Of a stretch of DNA of 64,000 nucleotides, positions 1 through 6,508 are shown one piece after another (within the stretch, counting starts at the first letter, position 1; each line of letters starts with the position of its first letter). The DNA lies in NCBI GenBank assembly GCA_963804825.1, contig CAWDRV010000006.1:186001-250000 (forward strand), in the 5' to 3' direction. Both the position numbers and the translations under genes were made by a program. The notes under the pieces are model-generated. The model worked only from the letters and a program-made list of their open reading frames with translations, did no database searches and was not told where the DNA came from. Source of the stretch: JBKQVT01 sp963804825 (lineage in GTDB: Bacteria; Planctomycetota; Planctomycetia; Pirellulales; Thermoguttaceae).

Positions 1-432
1 CATCTTGCGATATTCGCGGCTGAGCGACGACTGCATCTTCTTGGAGTACGTGGCCAGTTCCTCGCTGACCCGCAGCACTTCCAATTCCTCCAAGCGCGTG
101 AGCCGGCTGCGAATGGTGCGGAAGTTGGTCAGCGTGCCGCCCAACCAGCGGTCGCTGACGAAGGGCATCCCGCAGGCCGTGGCTTGGTGCTCGATGGTGT
201 CGGAGGCTTGCCGTTTGGTGCCGACGAAGAGCACCAGGCCGCCGCTGGCCGCCACGCCTTGCAGGTACTTTCGCGCCCGCAGCAGGCCGCGGATGGTCTC
301 GCGGACGTCGATGATATGGATCAGGTTGCGGCGGCCGTAGATATACGGCCGCATTTTGGGGTTCCACCGGCTGGCCCGATGGCCGAAATGGACCCCGGCT
401 TCGATCAGGTCTTTTACCAGGACAGTTGCCAA
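1..432 (-). CDS. rpsB: 30S ribosomal protein S2, 5' part (3' end beyond window)
   Basis: First 144 codons of ribosomal protein S2, which binds the small subunit near S1 and helps recruit mRNA. The translated start carries S2 hallmarks: LIEAGVHFGHRASRWNPKM, then YIYGRRNLIHIIDVRET, then LVLFVGTKRQA and MPFVSDRWLGGTLTNFRTI. The start is TTG at 430-432, chosen because GAGGAG (minus strand, about 441-446) sits at normal spacing and no ATG lies nearer. The reading frame runs off the left edge, so about 100 or more C-terminal residues are missing. tsf usually follows rpsB, but that lies outside the window. Identification is secure; the TTG start is an inference. Confidence 0.95.
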   Translation of the reverse strand, partial: MATVLVKDLIEAGVHFGHRASRWNPKMRPYIYGRRNLIHIIDVRETIRGLLRARKYLQGVAASGGLVLFVGTKRQASDTIEHQATACGMPFVSDRWLGGTLTNFRTIRSRLTRLEELEVLRVSEELATYSKKMQSSLSREYRKM

Positions 433-528
433 AAGAGAAACTCCTCGCAAGGCACACCGGCGAAGTCCACCCCGTTATGGGGGGCGTCCGGCGTTGGTTT
501 GGGTATTCGGTCAGTGCAGATTGTCACT

Positions 529-553
529 ATCACCCCGGACCGTTCGGGGTGGT
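529..553 (-). promoter_or_regulatory. Hairpin in the rpsB leader
   Basis: ATCACCCCG at 529-537 pairs with CGGGGTGGT at 545-553 (9 bp with one G-U pair, 7-nt loop). It lies about 100 bp upstream of the rpsB start on the minus strand. No T-run follows on either strand, so a simple terminator is unlikely. S2 leaders are autoregulated in other bacteria, but this hairpin is not recognisably that element; the role is inference. Confidence 0.35.
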
Positions 554-675
554 AAACCTAGAAGTCTAATGATTTTCGGTTCCGCAGTCAACCGGGCCGG
601 TCGAGGGGAAAGGCGTTCTTCCCTGGGCGTCAAGCCGCCCAGTTTAACCGAAAACTTGACCTTCTTTGCAAGCGT

Positions 676-993
676 TCAATGGAGCGTTGCTTGGGAAGTC
701 TCGACCGTCAGCGTCAGTCCCATGGCTTTGGTCACTGCGAAGAGCGTGGAGAGGCGCGGATTGCCGCGCGGCGACAGCGCACGGTAGAGGCTTTCCCGCT
801 CGATCCCCGCCGCCTTGGCCACCTTGGCGATGCCTCCCTGCGCTTCGGCAACTTGCCGCAGGGCGACCAACAGCACTTGTGGTTCTTCGGTGTCCTCGAT
901 GGCCGCCTTGAGATACTCGGCTGCGAAGCCTGGATTCTTACGCAGTCTCTTGACCATCACCTCATCGTGCGAAACGCTCGTTTTGTCTTTCAT
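676..993 (-). CDS. HigA-like addiction-module antidote protein, no toxin adjacent
   Basis: A 105-residue protein starting MKDKTSVSHDEVM. It resembles the 'probable addiction module antidote' family: an N-terminal AEYLKAAIEDTEEPQVLLVALRQVAEAQGG segment followed by a helix-turn-helix (IAKVAKAAGIERESLYRALS) and the GNPRLSTLFAVTKAMGLTL stretch typical of these HTH proteins. Start ATG at 991-993 is preceded by GGACGGAGAAGCC on the minus strand; an upstream in-frame ATG gives a poorer, low-complexity extension. Family members normally follow a HigB/RelE-type toxin gene. Here the upstream DNA holds only short palindromes and a tRNA gene, so it looks orphaned. It may repress its own promoter; that is inferred. 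Confidence 0.8.
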   Translation of the reverse strand: MKDKTSVSHDEVMVKRLRKNPGFAAEYLKAAIEDTEEPQVLLVALRQVAEAQGGIAKVAKAAGIERESLYRALSPRGNPRLSTLFAVTKAMGLTLTVETSQATLH

Positions 994-1068
994 GGCTTCT
1001 CCGTCCTTCCCATACGCCTTGCCCTCTCCTGTAGGGGGGGGCAACTTTGCGCGGCCGGGAAATGAGCC

Positions 1069-1109
1069 GGGGGACGTCAGTCCCCGGATAACCCGCGTCC
1101 CCGGGGACG
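1069..1109. repeat. Paired small palindromes between antitoxin and tRNA gene
   Basis: Two adjacent palindromes: GGGGAC-gtca-GTCCCC at about 1070-1085 and CGTCCCCGGGGACG at 1096-1109. They are built from the same GGGGAC word. They may end a transcript or belong to the dispersed palindrome families seen elsewhere in the window; no T-tract is present. Confidence 0.4.
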
Positions 1110-1124
1110 ACGGGGCCGTGAGAA

Positions 1125-1197
1125 GCTACCCGGCTAGGATTCGAACCTAGAACGAGGGAACCAAAATCCCTTGTGTTACCGTTACACCACCGGGTAG
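1125..1197 (-). tRNA. tRNA-Gln (anticodon TTG)
   Basis: 73-nt cloverleaf on the minus strand. Acceptor arms CTACCCG (1191-1197) and CGGGTAG (1126-1132) pair fully; discriminator is C at 1125. The anticodon stem AGGGA/TCCCT encloses loop TTTTGGT, anticodon TTG (reads CAA). The T arm is GGTTCGAATCC. No CCA is encoded, so the tail is added enzymatically. Confidence 0.95.
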
Positions 1198-1350
1198 TGA
1201 CGGCACAATCTTACACCGGGGAGGCGGACCGCCGCAAGCCATCGCAGATGGCCCCGATTGCTCGCCAATCGCACGCGGCGGCGCCGCAAGTGGAGCTTCC
1301 ATACTCGACGAAAGCGTGTTGTGCCTGCGGCACCACGATGTCAGTTTAAC

Positions 1351-1379
1351 TTGACAGAATGTAGCGTATAGCGTACAAT
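1351..1379 (+). promoter_or_regulatory. Near-consensus sigma-70-type promoter
   Basis: TTGACA at 1351-1356, 17-nt spacer, TACAAT at 1374-1379. It lies 64 bp upstream of the membrane-protein gene at 1443 and points into the membrane protein/XRE pair. Confidence 0.75.
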
Positions 1380-1442
1380 ATGTCCTGTGTCCATTACATT
1401 TCTTCGAGCGACACTTCCGGGTGTCAGAAAGGAACCAGGCGT

Positions 1443-1865
1443 ATGCCTCCGCTGTACAAAGAAGGGTTTTACTGGCTCGTCCTCTTGGCACTCACCGCAG
1501 CAGCCTACGGGGTTCTGATGATCTTCCTCGGGCCGATCCGGGCGTTCGGAGCGTTTGGCTTGTTCTTCTTGGTCGGGCTTCAGCCGCTCGTGTATCGCAA
1601 GCGACGCCAAGGGATTGTTTGGGATGAACGCGACACGCTCATCAACTACCGCGCCGTTATCGCCAGCTACTCGGTCTTCTGGCTGGTCTTCACGTTGGCC
1701 GCGATGGGCATTTGGGCCGCTGTCTATTGTTACGGAGGACAGTCGATGATCTCGGTTCACGTCCTCCCTCTCCTCCTAGGGGGCGGTTTCATCGTAGTTA
1801 TGACCACCCGAGCCGTAGCCATCGTGGTCCAGTACCGTCTGCAAGACGCGGGCAAGGGGGAATGA
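1443..1865 (+). CDS. Four-helix membrane protein (DUF2178-like), partner of XRE regulator
   Basis: A 140-residue protein that is mostly hydrophobic, with about four membrane segments (FYWLVLLALTAAAYGVLMIF, FGAFGLFFLVGLQPLV, AVIASYSVFWLVFTLAAMGIW, VLPLLLGGGFIVVMTTRAVAI). A charged loop with WDERDTLIN sits after helix two, as in DUF2178-type proteins. Start ATG at 1443 is preceded by AAAGGAACCAGG; the longer frame from 1380 would begin inside the promoter. Its stop TGA abuts the GTG of the XRE gene, so the two are cotranscribed. Such pairs are common in bacteria; their biochemical role is unknown. The partner regulator may control the pair. Confidence 0.75.
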   Translation: MPPLYKEGFYWLVLLALTAAAYGVLMIFLGPIRAFGAFGLFFLVGLQPLVYRKRRQGIVWDERDTLINYRAVIASYSVFWLVFTLAAMGIWAAVYCYGGQSMISVHVLPLLLGGGFIVVMTTRAVAIVVQYRLQDAGKGE

Positions 1866-2081
1866 GTGCCAACCATCACGAACCAAATCCGCCGATTGCG
1901 TTTCGAGCATGGGGAAATGACCCAGCAGGAGCTGGCTGAGCAGGTTGGCGTGGCGCGTCAAACGATCATTGCCATCGAGGGCGGCAAGTACACACCGTCG
2001 CTGGAACTGGCGTTTCGGCTAGGTCACGCGTTCGATGTGGGCGTGGAGGATGTGTTTCATTGGAACGAAGATTCCCAATGA
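1866..2081 (+). CDS. XRE/Cro-family transcriptional regulator
   Basis: 71-residue protein, essentially one helix-turn-helix: NQIRRLRFEHGEMTQQELAE followed by VGVARQTIIAIEGGKYTPSL and LAFRLGHAFDVGVEDVF. This is the compact HTH_3 form (YgzD/YozG type) usually encoded just after a small DUF2178-like membrane protein, as here. Start is GTG at 1866, immediately after the upstream TGA at 1863-1865, implying translational coupling. It probably binds DNA as a dimer at the shared promoter; the target is inferred. No effector domain is present. Confidence 0.85.
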   Translation: MPTITNQIRRLRFEHGEMTQQELAEQVGVARQTIIAIEGGKYTPSLELAFRLGHAFDVGVEDVFHWNEDSQ

Positions 2082-2523
2082 GCGGGTAACAACCCGTTTC
2101 CCTAATCCCCCTCGACCTCGGGCACCACGTCAGCGGTCGCTCCCGGACGGAGATCGGACCCCAATCGCGCCGCTCTTGGAAGCATATTGCGAACGCCCCC
2201 TAAAATAGCTAATCCTTACCGCTTCCGCATTGTGCGAGTCACATTACCCCTTTCTTCTTAAAGTTCCCAAATTTATAAGACTCTCCATGTCAAGCAAAGC
2301 GTCCAGTTTGACGATACAAACCTATAATCTGGGATAAATGTGGCCGCGTGAGTCGTCTGCGGAGAGTGTATCTGCAAAACGTGACGATACATTGTCGGCT
2401 GGATGGCTAATGTCCATCAAGTAAGTAAGACGAAGGAAATTATAGGCGGACTCCGCCTTTACCGTCAGTAGACCAGGCCTTTGGCCTATCCTTTGTTCTC
2501 GTGGTGCATAAAGGAGGCATGCA
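2082..2523. other. 442-bp leader region of the YTV gene
   Basis: No gene recognised. The first half is relatively AT-rich. GACGATACA occurs twice (about 2310 and 2382). Just before the YTV gene are two hairpins, AGGCGGA-c-TCCGCCT (2444-2458) and AGGCC-ttt-GGCCT (2475-2487), then a strong ribosome binding site AAGGAGG (about 2511-2517). The hairpins could form a structured leader on the message; no riboswitch family is recognised. Confidence 0.4.
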
Positions 2524-4011
2524 ATGAAGAAAATGTTGGGTGTGCCGCTGATTGCGGTGGTCCTGCTGGCAGTCGCCGCCAGCTCGGCCAGTGCTTGCTA
2601 CTGCTGCGCCAGCCGGTGCTGCTGTGGCGGCGACGCCTGCTGCACGTCAGCCGATTATGCGTGCTGCCAGCAGCAATGCTGCACGGTCATGAAGACCTGC
2701 AGGCAAGTCGTGTACGAGAAGCGGGAATATACCTGCCACAAGACGTGCTGGGAGCGGGTGTGCGAGCCGAAGACGATCACTTGCACCCGTTACGTTCCCG
2801 AAACCTACTGCCGCGAGTGCCCCTACACGGTCTGCCGGCCGGTCTGGGAAAACCGCACGAAGGTCTGCAACTACACGACCTGCAGGCCCGTCTGGGAAAC
2901 CTACCAGAAAGAGTATCCCTACACGGTCTGCAAGCCGGTCTGGGAAACCTACGAGAAGCAGTATCCCTACACGGTCTGCCGGCCGGTCTGGGAAACCTAC
3001 GAGAAGCAGTATACCTATACGGTCTGCAAGCCGGTCTGGGAAACCTTCGAGAAGCAGTATTGCTACACGGTCTGCCGGCCGGTCTACGAGACCCGTGAAA
3101 AGGTCTGCCAGTACACGGTTTGCAAGCCGGTTTGGGAAACACGCCAGAAGGAATACTGCTACACGGTGTGCAAGCCGGTCTATGAAACCTGCGAGCGGGA
3201 CGTGTATTACACGGTCTGCACGCCGGTGACGTACACCAAGACGATCAAGGTTTGCGGCGGCCACTGGGAGACCAGGCCGGTGGCGTGCTGTGCGGCGCCG
3301 GAGGCGTGCGAGCCGGCCTGCGGTTGCTGCTGCCCGGTCGAGCAGTGCCGTGTTTGGGTGCCGGAGGTTTGCGAGAAGCAGATCGAGTGCGTGAAGTACG
3401 TGCGCCAGACCTGCGTGAAGAAGGTTCCCTACACCATCTGCCGCATGGTTCCGGAGCAGCAAGTTCGGACCTGCACCTACCAGGTCTGCCACATCGAGCG
3501 CCAGGTGTACGAGAAGCACATCCCCTACACCGTATGCAAGATGGTTCCGGAGCAGAAGGTTCGGACCTGCACCTACCAGGTCTGCAAGATGGTTCCGGAG
3601 CAGAAGGTTCGGACCTGCACCTACCAGGTCTGCAAGTGGGTTCCGGAGCAGAAGGTTCGGACCTGCACCTACCAGGTCTGCAAATGGGTTCCGGAGCAGC
3701 ATGTGAAGGTCTGCACCTACAAGGTCTGCCACCTCGTCAAGGAGTGCCACAGCGTGGAGATTCCGTACAAGGTCTGCCGTTGGGTGTCGGAGACGCGCGT
3801 CAAGCAGGTTCCTTATACGGTTTGCAAGCCGGTGTGCTACACCAAGACGATCCACTGCGTGAAGTGGGTGCCGAAGGACGTTTGCTACACGGTCACCCGG
3901 TGCGTCCCGGTGGTCGTGTGCAGGCAAGTGCCGGTGAAGGTTTGCTGCCCGGTGCCTTGCTGCGAGGCGCCGAAGGCGTGCGAGCCGACCGGATGCGGCT
4001 GCGGCTCCTAA
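2524..4011 (+). CDS. YTV-repeat cysteine-rich cell-surface protein
   Basis: 495 residues with an N-terminal signal peptide (KKMLGVPLIAVVLLAVAASSASA). About 72 residues are cysteine. From about residue 101 there are nine 16-residue units of the pattern YTVC-(K/R)-PVWET-x-EKQYP. After a CCxxxxAC linker (about 245-270) comes a second array of 16-residue units, CKMVPEQKVRTCTYQV, two of them identical, and a CCPVPCCEAPKAC tail. YTVC is the signature of the planctomycete YTV domain, known from Rhodopirellula baltica wall-associated proteins and thought to form a disulfide-linked envelope layer. The protein is therefore probably exported and cross-linked; that is family knowledge plus inference. Start ATG follows AAGGAGG. 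It stands alone, with a terminator after it. Confidence 0.9.
   Translation: MKKMLGVPLIAVVLLAVAASSASACYCCASRCCCGGDACCTSADYACCQQQCCTVMKTCRQVVYEKREYTCHKTCWERVCEPKTITCTRYVPETYCRECPYTVCRPVWENRTKVCNYTTCRPVWETYQKEYPYTVCKPVWETYEKQYPYTVCRPVWETYEKQYTYTVCKPVWETFEKQYCYTVCRPVYETREKVCQYTVCKPVWETRQKEYCYTVCKPVYETCERDVYYTVCTPVTYTKTIKVCGGHWETRPVACCAAPEACEPACGCCCPVEQCRVWVPEVCEKQIECVKYVRQTCVKKVPYTICRMVPEQQVRTCTYQVCHIERQVYEKHIPYTVCKMVPEQKVRTCTYQVCKMVPEQKVRTCTYQVCKWVPEQKVRTCTYQVCKWVPEQHVKVCTYKVCHLVKECHSVEIPYKVCRWVSETRVKQVPYTVCKPVCYTKTIHCVKWVPKDVCYTVTRCVPVVVCRQVPVKVCCPVPCCEAPKACEPTGCGCGS
2821..3730 (+). repeat. 48-bp tandem repeats within the YTV gene
   Basis: Two blocks of in-frame 48-bp units: about nine units from 2821 to 3250 (PYTVC-K/R-PVWET type) and four near-identical units from about 3535 to 3730 (CK-M/W-VPEQKVRTCTYQV type). 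Units 2 to 4 of each block differ at only a few bases, so recent unit duplication or conversion is likely. Confidence 0.85.
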
Positions 4012-4066
4012 GCGTGCACCATGCCTGCCTTCTGCGGCCGAAGCAGAAGGTCTGGTCTAGCAACAG

Positions 4067-4110
4067 ACGGCGGCCCGGCTGAAAAGTCGGGCCGCCGTTG
4101 TGTCTTTCTT
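4067..4110 (+). terminator. Rho-independent terminator after the YTV gene
   Basis: ACGGCGGCCCG (4067-4077) pairs with CGGGCCGCCGT (4088-4098) around a 10-nt loop, followed by TTGTGTCTTTCTT. An 11-bp GC stem with a T-rich tail, 56 bp after the stop codon. Confidence 0.85.
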
Positions 4111-4156
4111 GCGGCGTGTTTTGAAGCCGGACTTTTGCAAGTTGCCATTGTTTAGG

Positions 4157-4224
4157 GAACACTCATCTTCGCTGATCGCCGCTTATGGAAACCAATCAGC
4201 GAAGATGAGCGAAAATCAGTGTTC
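4157..4224. repeat. Long inverted repeat with 15-bp perfect arms
   Basis: CTCATCTTCGCTGAT (4162-4176) is the exact complement of ATCAGCGAAGATGAG (4195-4209). An outer pair, GAACACT (4157-4163) and AGTGTTC (4218-4224), encloses it with a bulge. No T-tract follows. It could be a second processing or termination structure, or a miniature repeat; no other copy is seen in the window. Confidence 0.6.
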
Positions 4225-4518
4225 TTCGTTTGCTTGTGCGGCATCCGAGGGGTTGTCGGCGGTGTCGGACTCGTGCGTTATGTCGCCCGCCCTCGTTGCC
4301 CGTTCGATATTCTCGTTGGGTGTTGCACAACGCAAGTCGTTTCTCCGCAACAGGTTACGTGTAGCTCCTATGAGTGTAATATAGCACGTCGAAAGGAGGG
4401 CGTGTTCGACTTGCGCTTACGGACCCTGCCATGAGTTGGGGTTGAACAGAACCTCGCATATTATCTGATTCCCGCATTTTGACATGCAATGGGCCTGTTG
4501 CAAATTCCTTACCACCAC

Positions 4519-4688
4519 AGCCCCGGCGGGGCGACAGTCAATAGCCAGGGGGCGTGAGCCCCTGGTGTGAAGGTCAAATGATTGCCGCAAGCCCCGGAGG
4601 GGCGACAGAAATGGGGAAATCGGCGATTCTGTCGCCGCTGGCGGGGCTCGGGCGTCCGCTGCTCGATCACGTCCCAGGGGCTCACGCC
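4519..4688. repeat. Cluster of AGCCCCGGxGGGGCGACAG / CCAGGGG..CCCCTGG repeats
   Basis: AGCCCCGGCGGGGCGACAG at 4519-4537 and AGCCCCGGAGGGGCGACAG at 4590-4608 are direct copies; an inverted, slightly diverged copy lies at 4629-4648. Attached to the first is the palindrome CCAGGGGG-cgtgag-CCCCTGG (about 4545-4565). A second palindrome copy (from 4673) is split by the IS4-family element and resumes at 6169-6215. Confidence 0.75.
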
Positions 4689-6168
4689 TTAAGTTTACCC
4701 ACATCTTTGTTATACTGATAGGCGGCGGAAAGGATTGCCGTCATTGGTTTTAGACAAGGAGGTGGGTCATGGATGACCGATTGGCGTTGGGAGCAAGTTT
4801 TGGGGAGGAACATTTTGGGGCCGCAAAGTTGGGAGACCGTCGGCGGACCAAGCGGCTCGTGCAACTGGCGGACAAAATGGTGATGCATCCGGGTGGAACC
4901 CTGCCCGACAAAATCGACGATCCAGCGAGCCTGAAGGCGTTGTACCGGCTGGTGGACCAGGGAGAGGTCACCCATACCGCGGTGTTGGCTCCTTCGCGCG
5001 AACGGACATTGCGGCTGATGCGGGAGGTCGAGGGTACGGTGCTGGTGATTCAGGACACGACCGAACTGGATTTCACCGGATTGACATCGCTGGAGGGATT
5101 GGGGCACATCGGCAACGGGGGTTGTCGCGGCTACTTGGCCCACAACGCCCTGGCCGTGGTGGCGGAAACCCGCGACGTGATTGGATTGGCCTACCAGAGG
5201 TTGGCCAAGCGGCCGGAGGCGAACAAGAAGGAAACACGGCAGCAGAGCCGCGAGCGGACAGATCGGTTGTCGCGGTTGTGGAAAGACGCCAGCGCGGCCA
5301 TTCCGGCGGCGGTTTCCGGTCGGCGTCAGGTGGAAGTGGCCGACCGGGGCGCCGATGTGCTGGAGTTTCTGGATTTCGTGGAGTCGCAGGGCAAGTCGTA
5401 CTTGGTGCGGTCGCAATACAATCGTCGAATTAGCCTGGAAAATGGGGAGAAAACGAAGCTGCACGACTACGCCTGCGGTTTGCCGGTCCAGGGCTACAAG
5501 ACGGTGGAAGTGCCGGCGACGAAGCAGCGTGCGGCGCGGACTGCCCGAGTGTCGATCGCCTGGTCACGGCTGATGGTGTTGGTGCCGAAGCAGCCACGAG
5601 GCGAGATTCGGGGCGTGCCGTTGACGTGCTGGGTGGTGTGCCTGCGCGAGGCGGACCGGGGCACCGACGTTCAAGCGGTGGAATGGATTCTGTTGACCAA
5701 CGTGCCGGTGGAATGTTTGGAGGATGCTTGCGAGCGGATGGGATGGTACGAGTGTCGGTGGATCATCGAGGAATATCATAAGGCGCTGAAAACGGGCTGT
5801 GGGGTGGAGACGTTGCAGTTCACGACGGAGGAGCGGCTCAAGCCGGCGATTGCCTTGATTTCCGTGGTGGGGTTGTCCTTTTGAACCTCCGCAACGCCAG
5901 CCGCCGAGCGGATGCCAAGGAGCGGTTGGCCACGGAAGTGATGCCGGAGATGTACGTTCTGATGCTCAGCCTGTGGCGTTACAAGCGGCCGCGTAAAGAC
6001 CTGAGCGTGCATGAGTTTTACTATGCGTTGGCCCGACTGGGCGGCCATCAGAACCGCAAACACGATCACCCGCCCGGTTGGCTGGTGTTGTGGCGCGGCT
6101 GGACGAAACTCCAACCTATGATTGAAGCTGCGACGATTCTCGGCCAAAAAAGATGTGGGTAAACCTAA
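4689..6168 (+). mobile_element. IS4-family (Tn5/IS50-like) insertion sequence
   Basis: About 1.48 kb. Left end TTAAGTTTACCCACATCTTT (from 4689) is the inverted match of the right end, whose complement reads TTAGGTTTACCCACATCTTT (ending about 6168), one mismatch. GGCTCACGCC flanks both sides (4679-4688 and 6169-6178), a 9-10 bp target duplication as expected for this family; the exact boundary is ambiguous by a base or two. One frameshifted transposase fills the element. The target is the centre of a CCAGGGG/CCCCTGG palindrome. Confidence 0.88.
4769..6162 (+). pseudogene. IS4-family Tn5-like transposase, one frame break near 5880
   Basis: DDE transposase, about 464 residues when joined, close to the 476 of Tn5 transposase. 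N-terminal part has the Tn5-type DNA-binding start (FGEEHFGAAKLGDRRRTKRL). Catalytic residues are visible: D96 (VIQDTTELD), D192 (VADRGADVLEF) and E334 in the YREK signature Y327-x2-R330-x3-E334-x6-K341. The first frame stops at TGA 5882-5884; the next frame continues directly from TTG at 5881 as LNLRNASRRADAKERLATEV and ends NRKHDHPPGWLVLWRGW at 6162, inside the right inverted repeat. The break sits in a run of four Ts; a fifth T would restore the frame. This may be a mutation, a sequencing error or, less likely, programmed slippage. Confidence 0.85.
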
Positions 6169-6508
6169 GGCTCACGCCCCTGGCTATTGACGAACGCCCC
6201 TACGGGGCTCATGCGCCAACCGCTTGCGTTGGGTCCGGTCCACGTTATAGGCCATCGGCTGGCACAATTTCAAGACGAGGAAACGCGCCGCAGCGGGGGC
6301 GTCCAAGGCATCGTGCCCGTTCCGTGCAAACGGCCGGCCCGCAAGGGACCGAGGGCCGGTTAGCGCATTGGTCCGGAACGGGTATATTGAGGCTCGCGCG
6401 AAGCAAGCCGCGGGAGTGACGAAGATAAGCCGGAGGATACCGGGAAACGCCCACGCTTGATTCGATCGGAAAGAGAGCGGCAGTGAATCACCACTGGGAG
6501 GGGGGCTT
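6169..6508. other. Right half of split repeat and upstream region of the restriction gene
   Basis: The resumed palindrome copy (to about 6215) reads, on the minus strand, AGCCCCGTAGGGGCG..TCAATAGCCAGGGG, matching 4519-4550. The rest has no recognised gene. A -10-like TATATT lies at 6383-6388 with TTAGCG 17 bp upstream, a weak promoter candidate for the gene at 6509. Confidence 0.45.

Noticed and set aside
2647..3927. Long antisense frame across the YTV gene (about 426 codons)
   Set aside because: It mirrors the repeat structure of the real gene, has no ribosome site or recognisable domains, and is expected from GC-rich repeated codons.
5870..5890. Programmed -1 frameshift in the IS4 transposase
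   Set aside because: The site (TCC TTT TGA) is not a canonical slippery heptamer and the Tn5-like group is not known for frameshifting; loss of one T is simpler.
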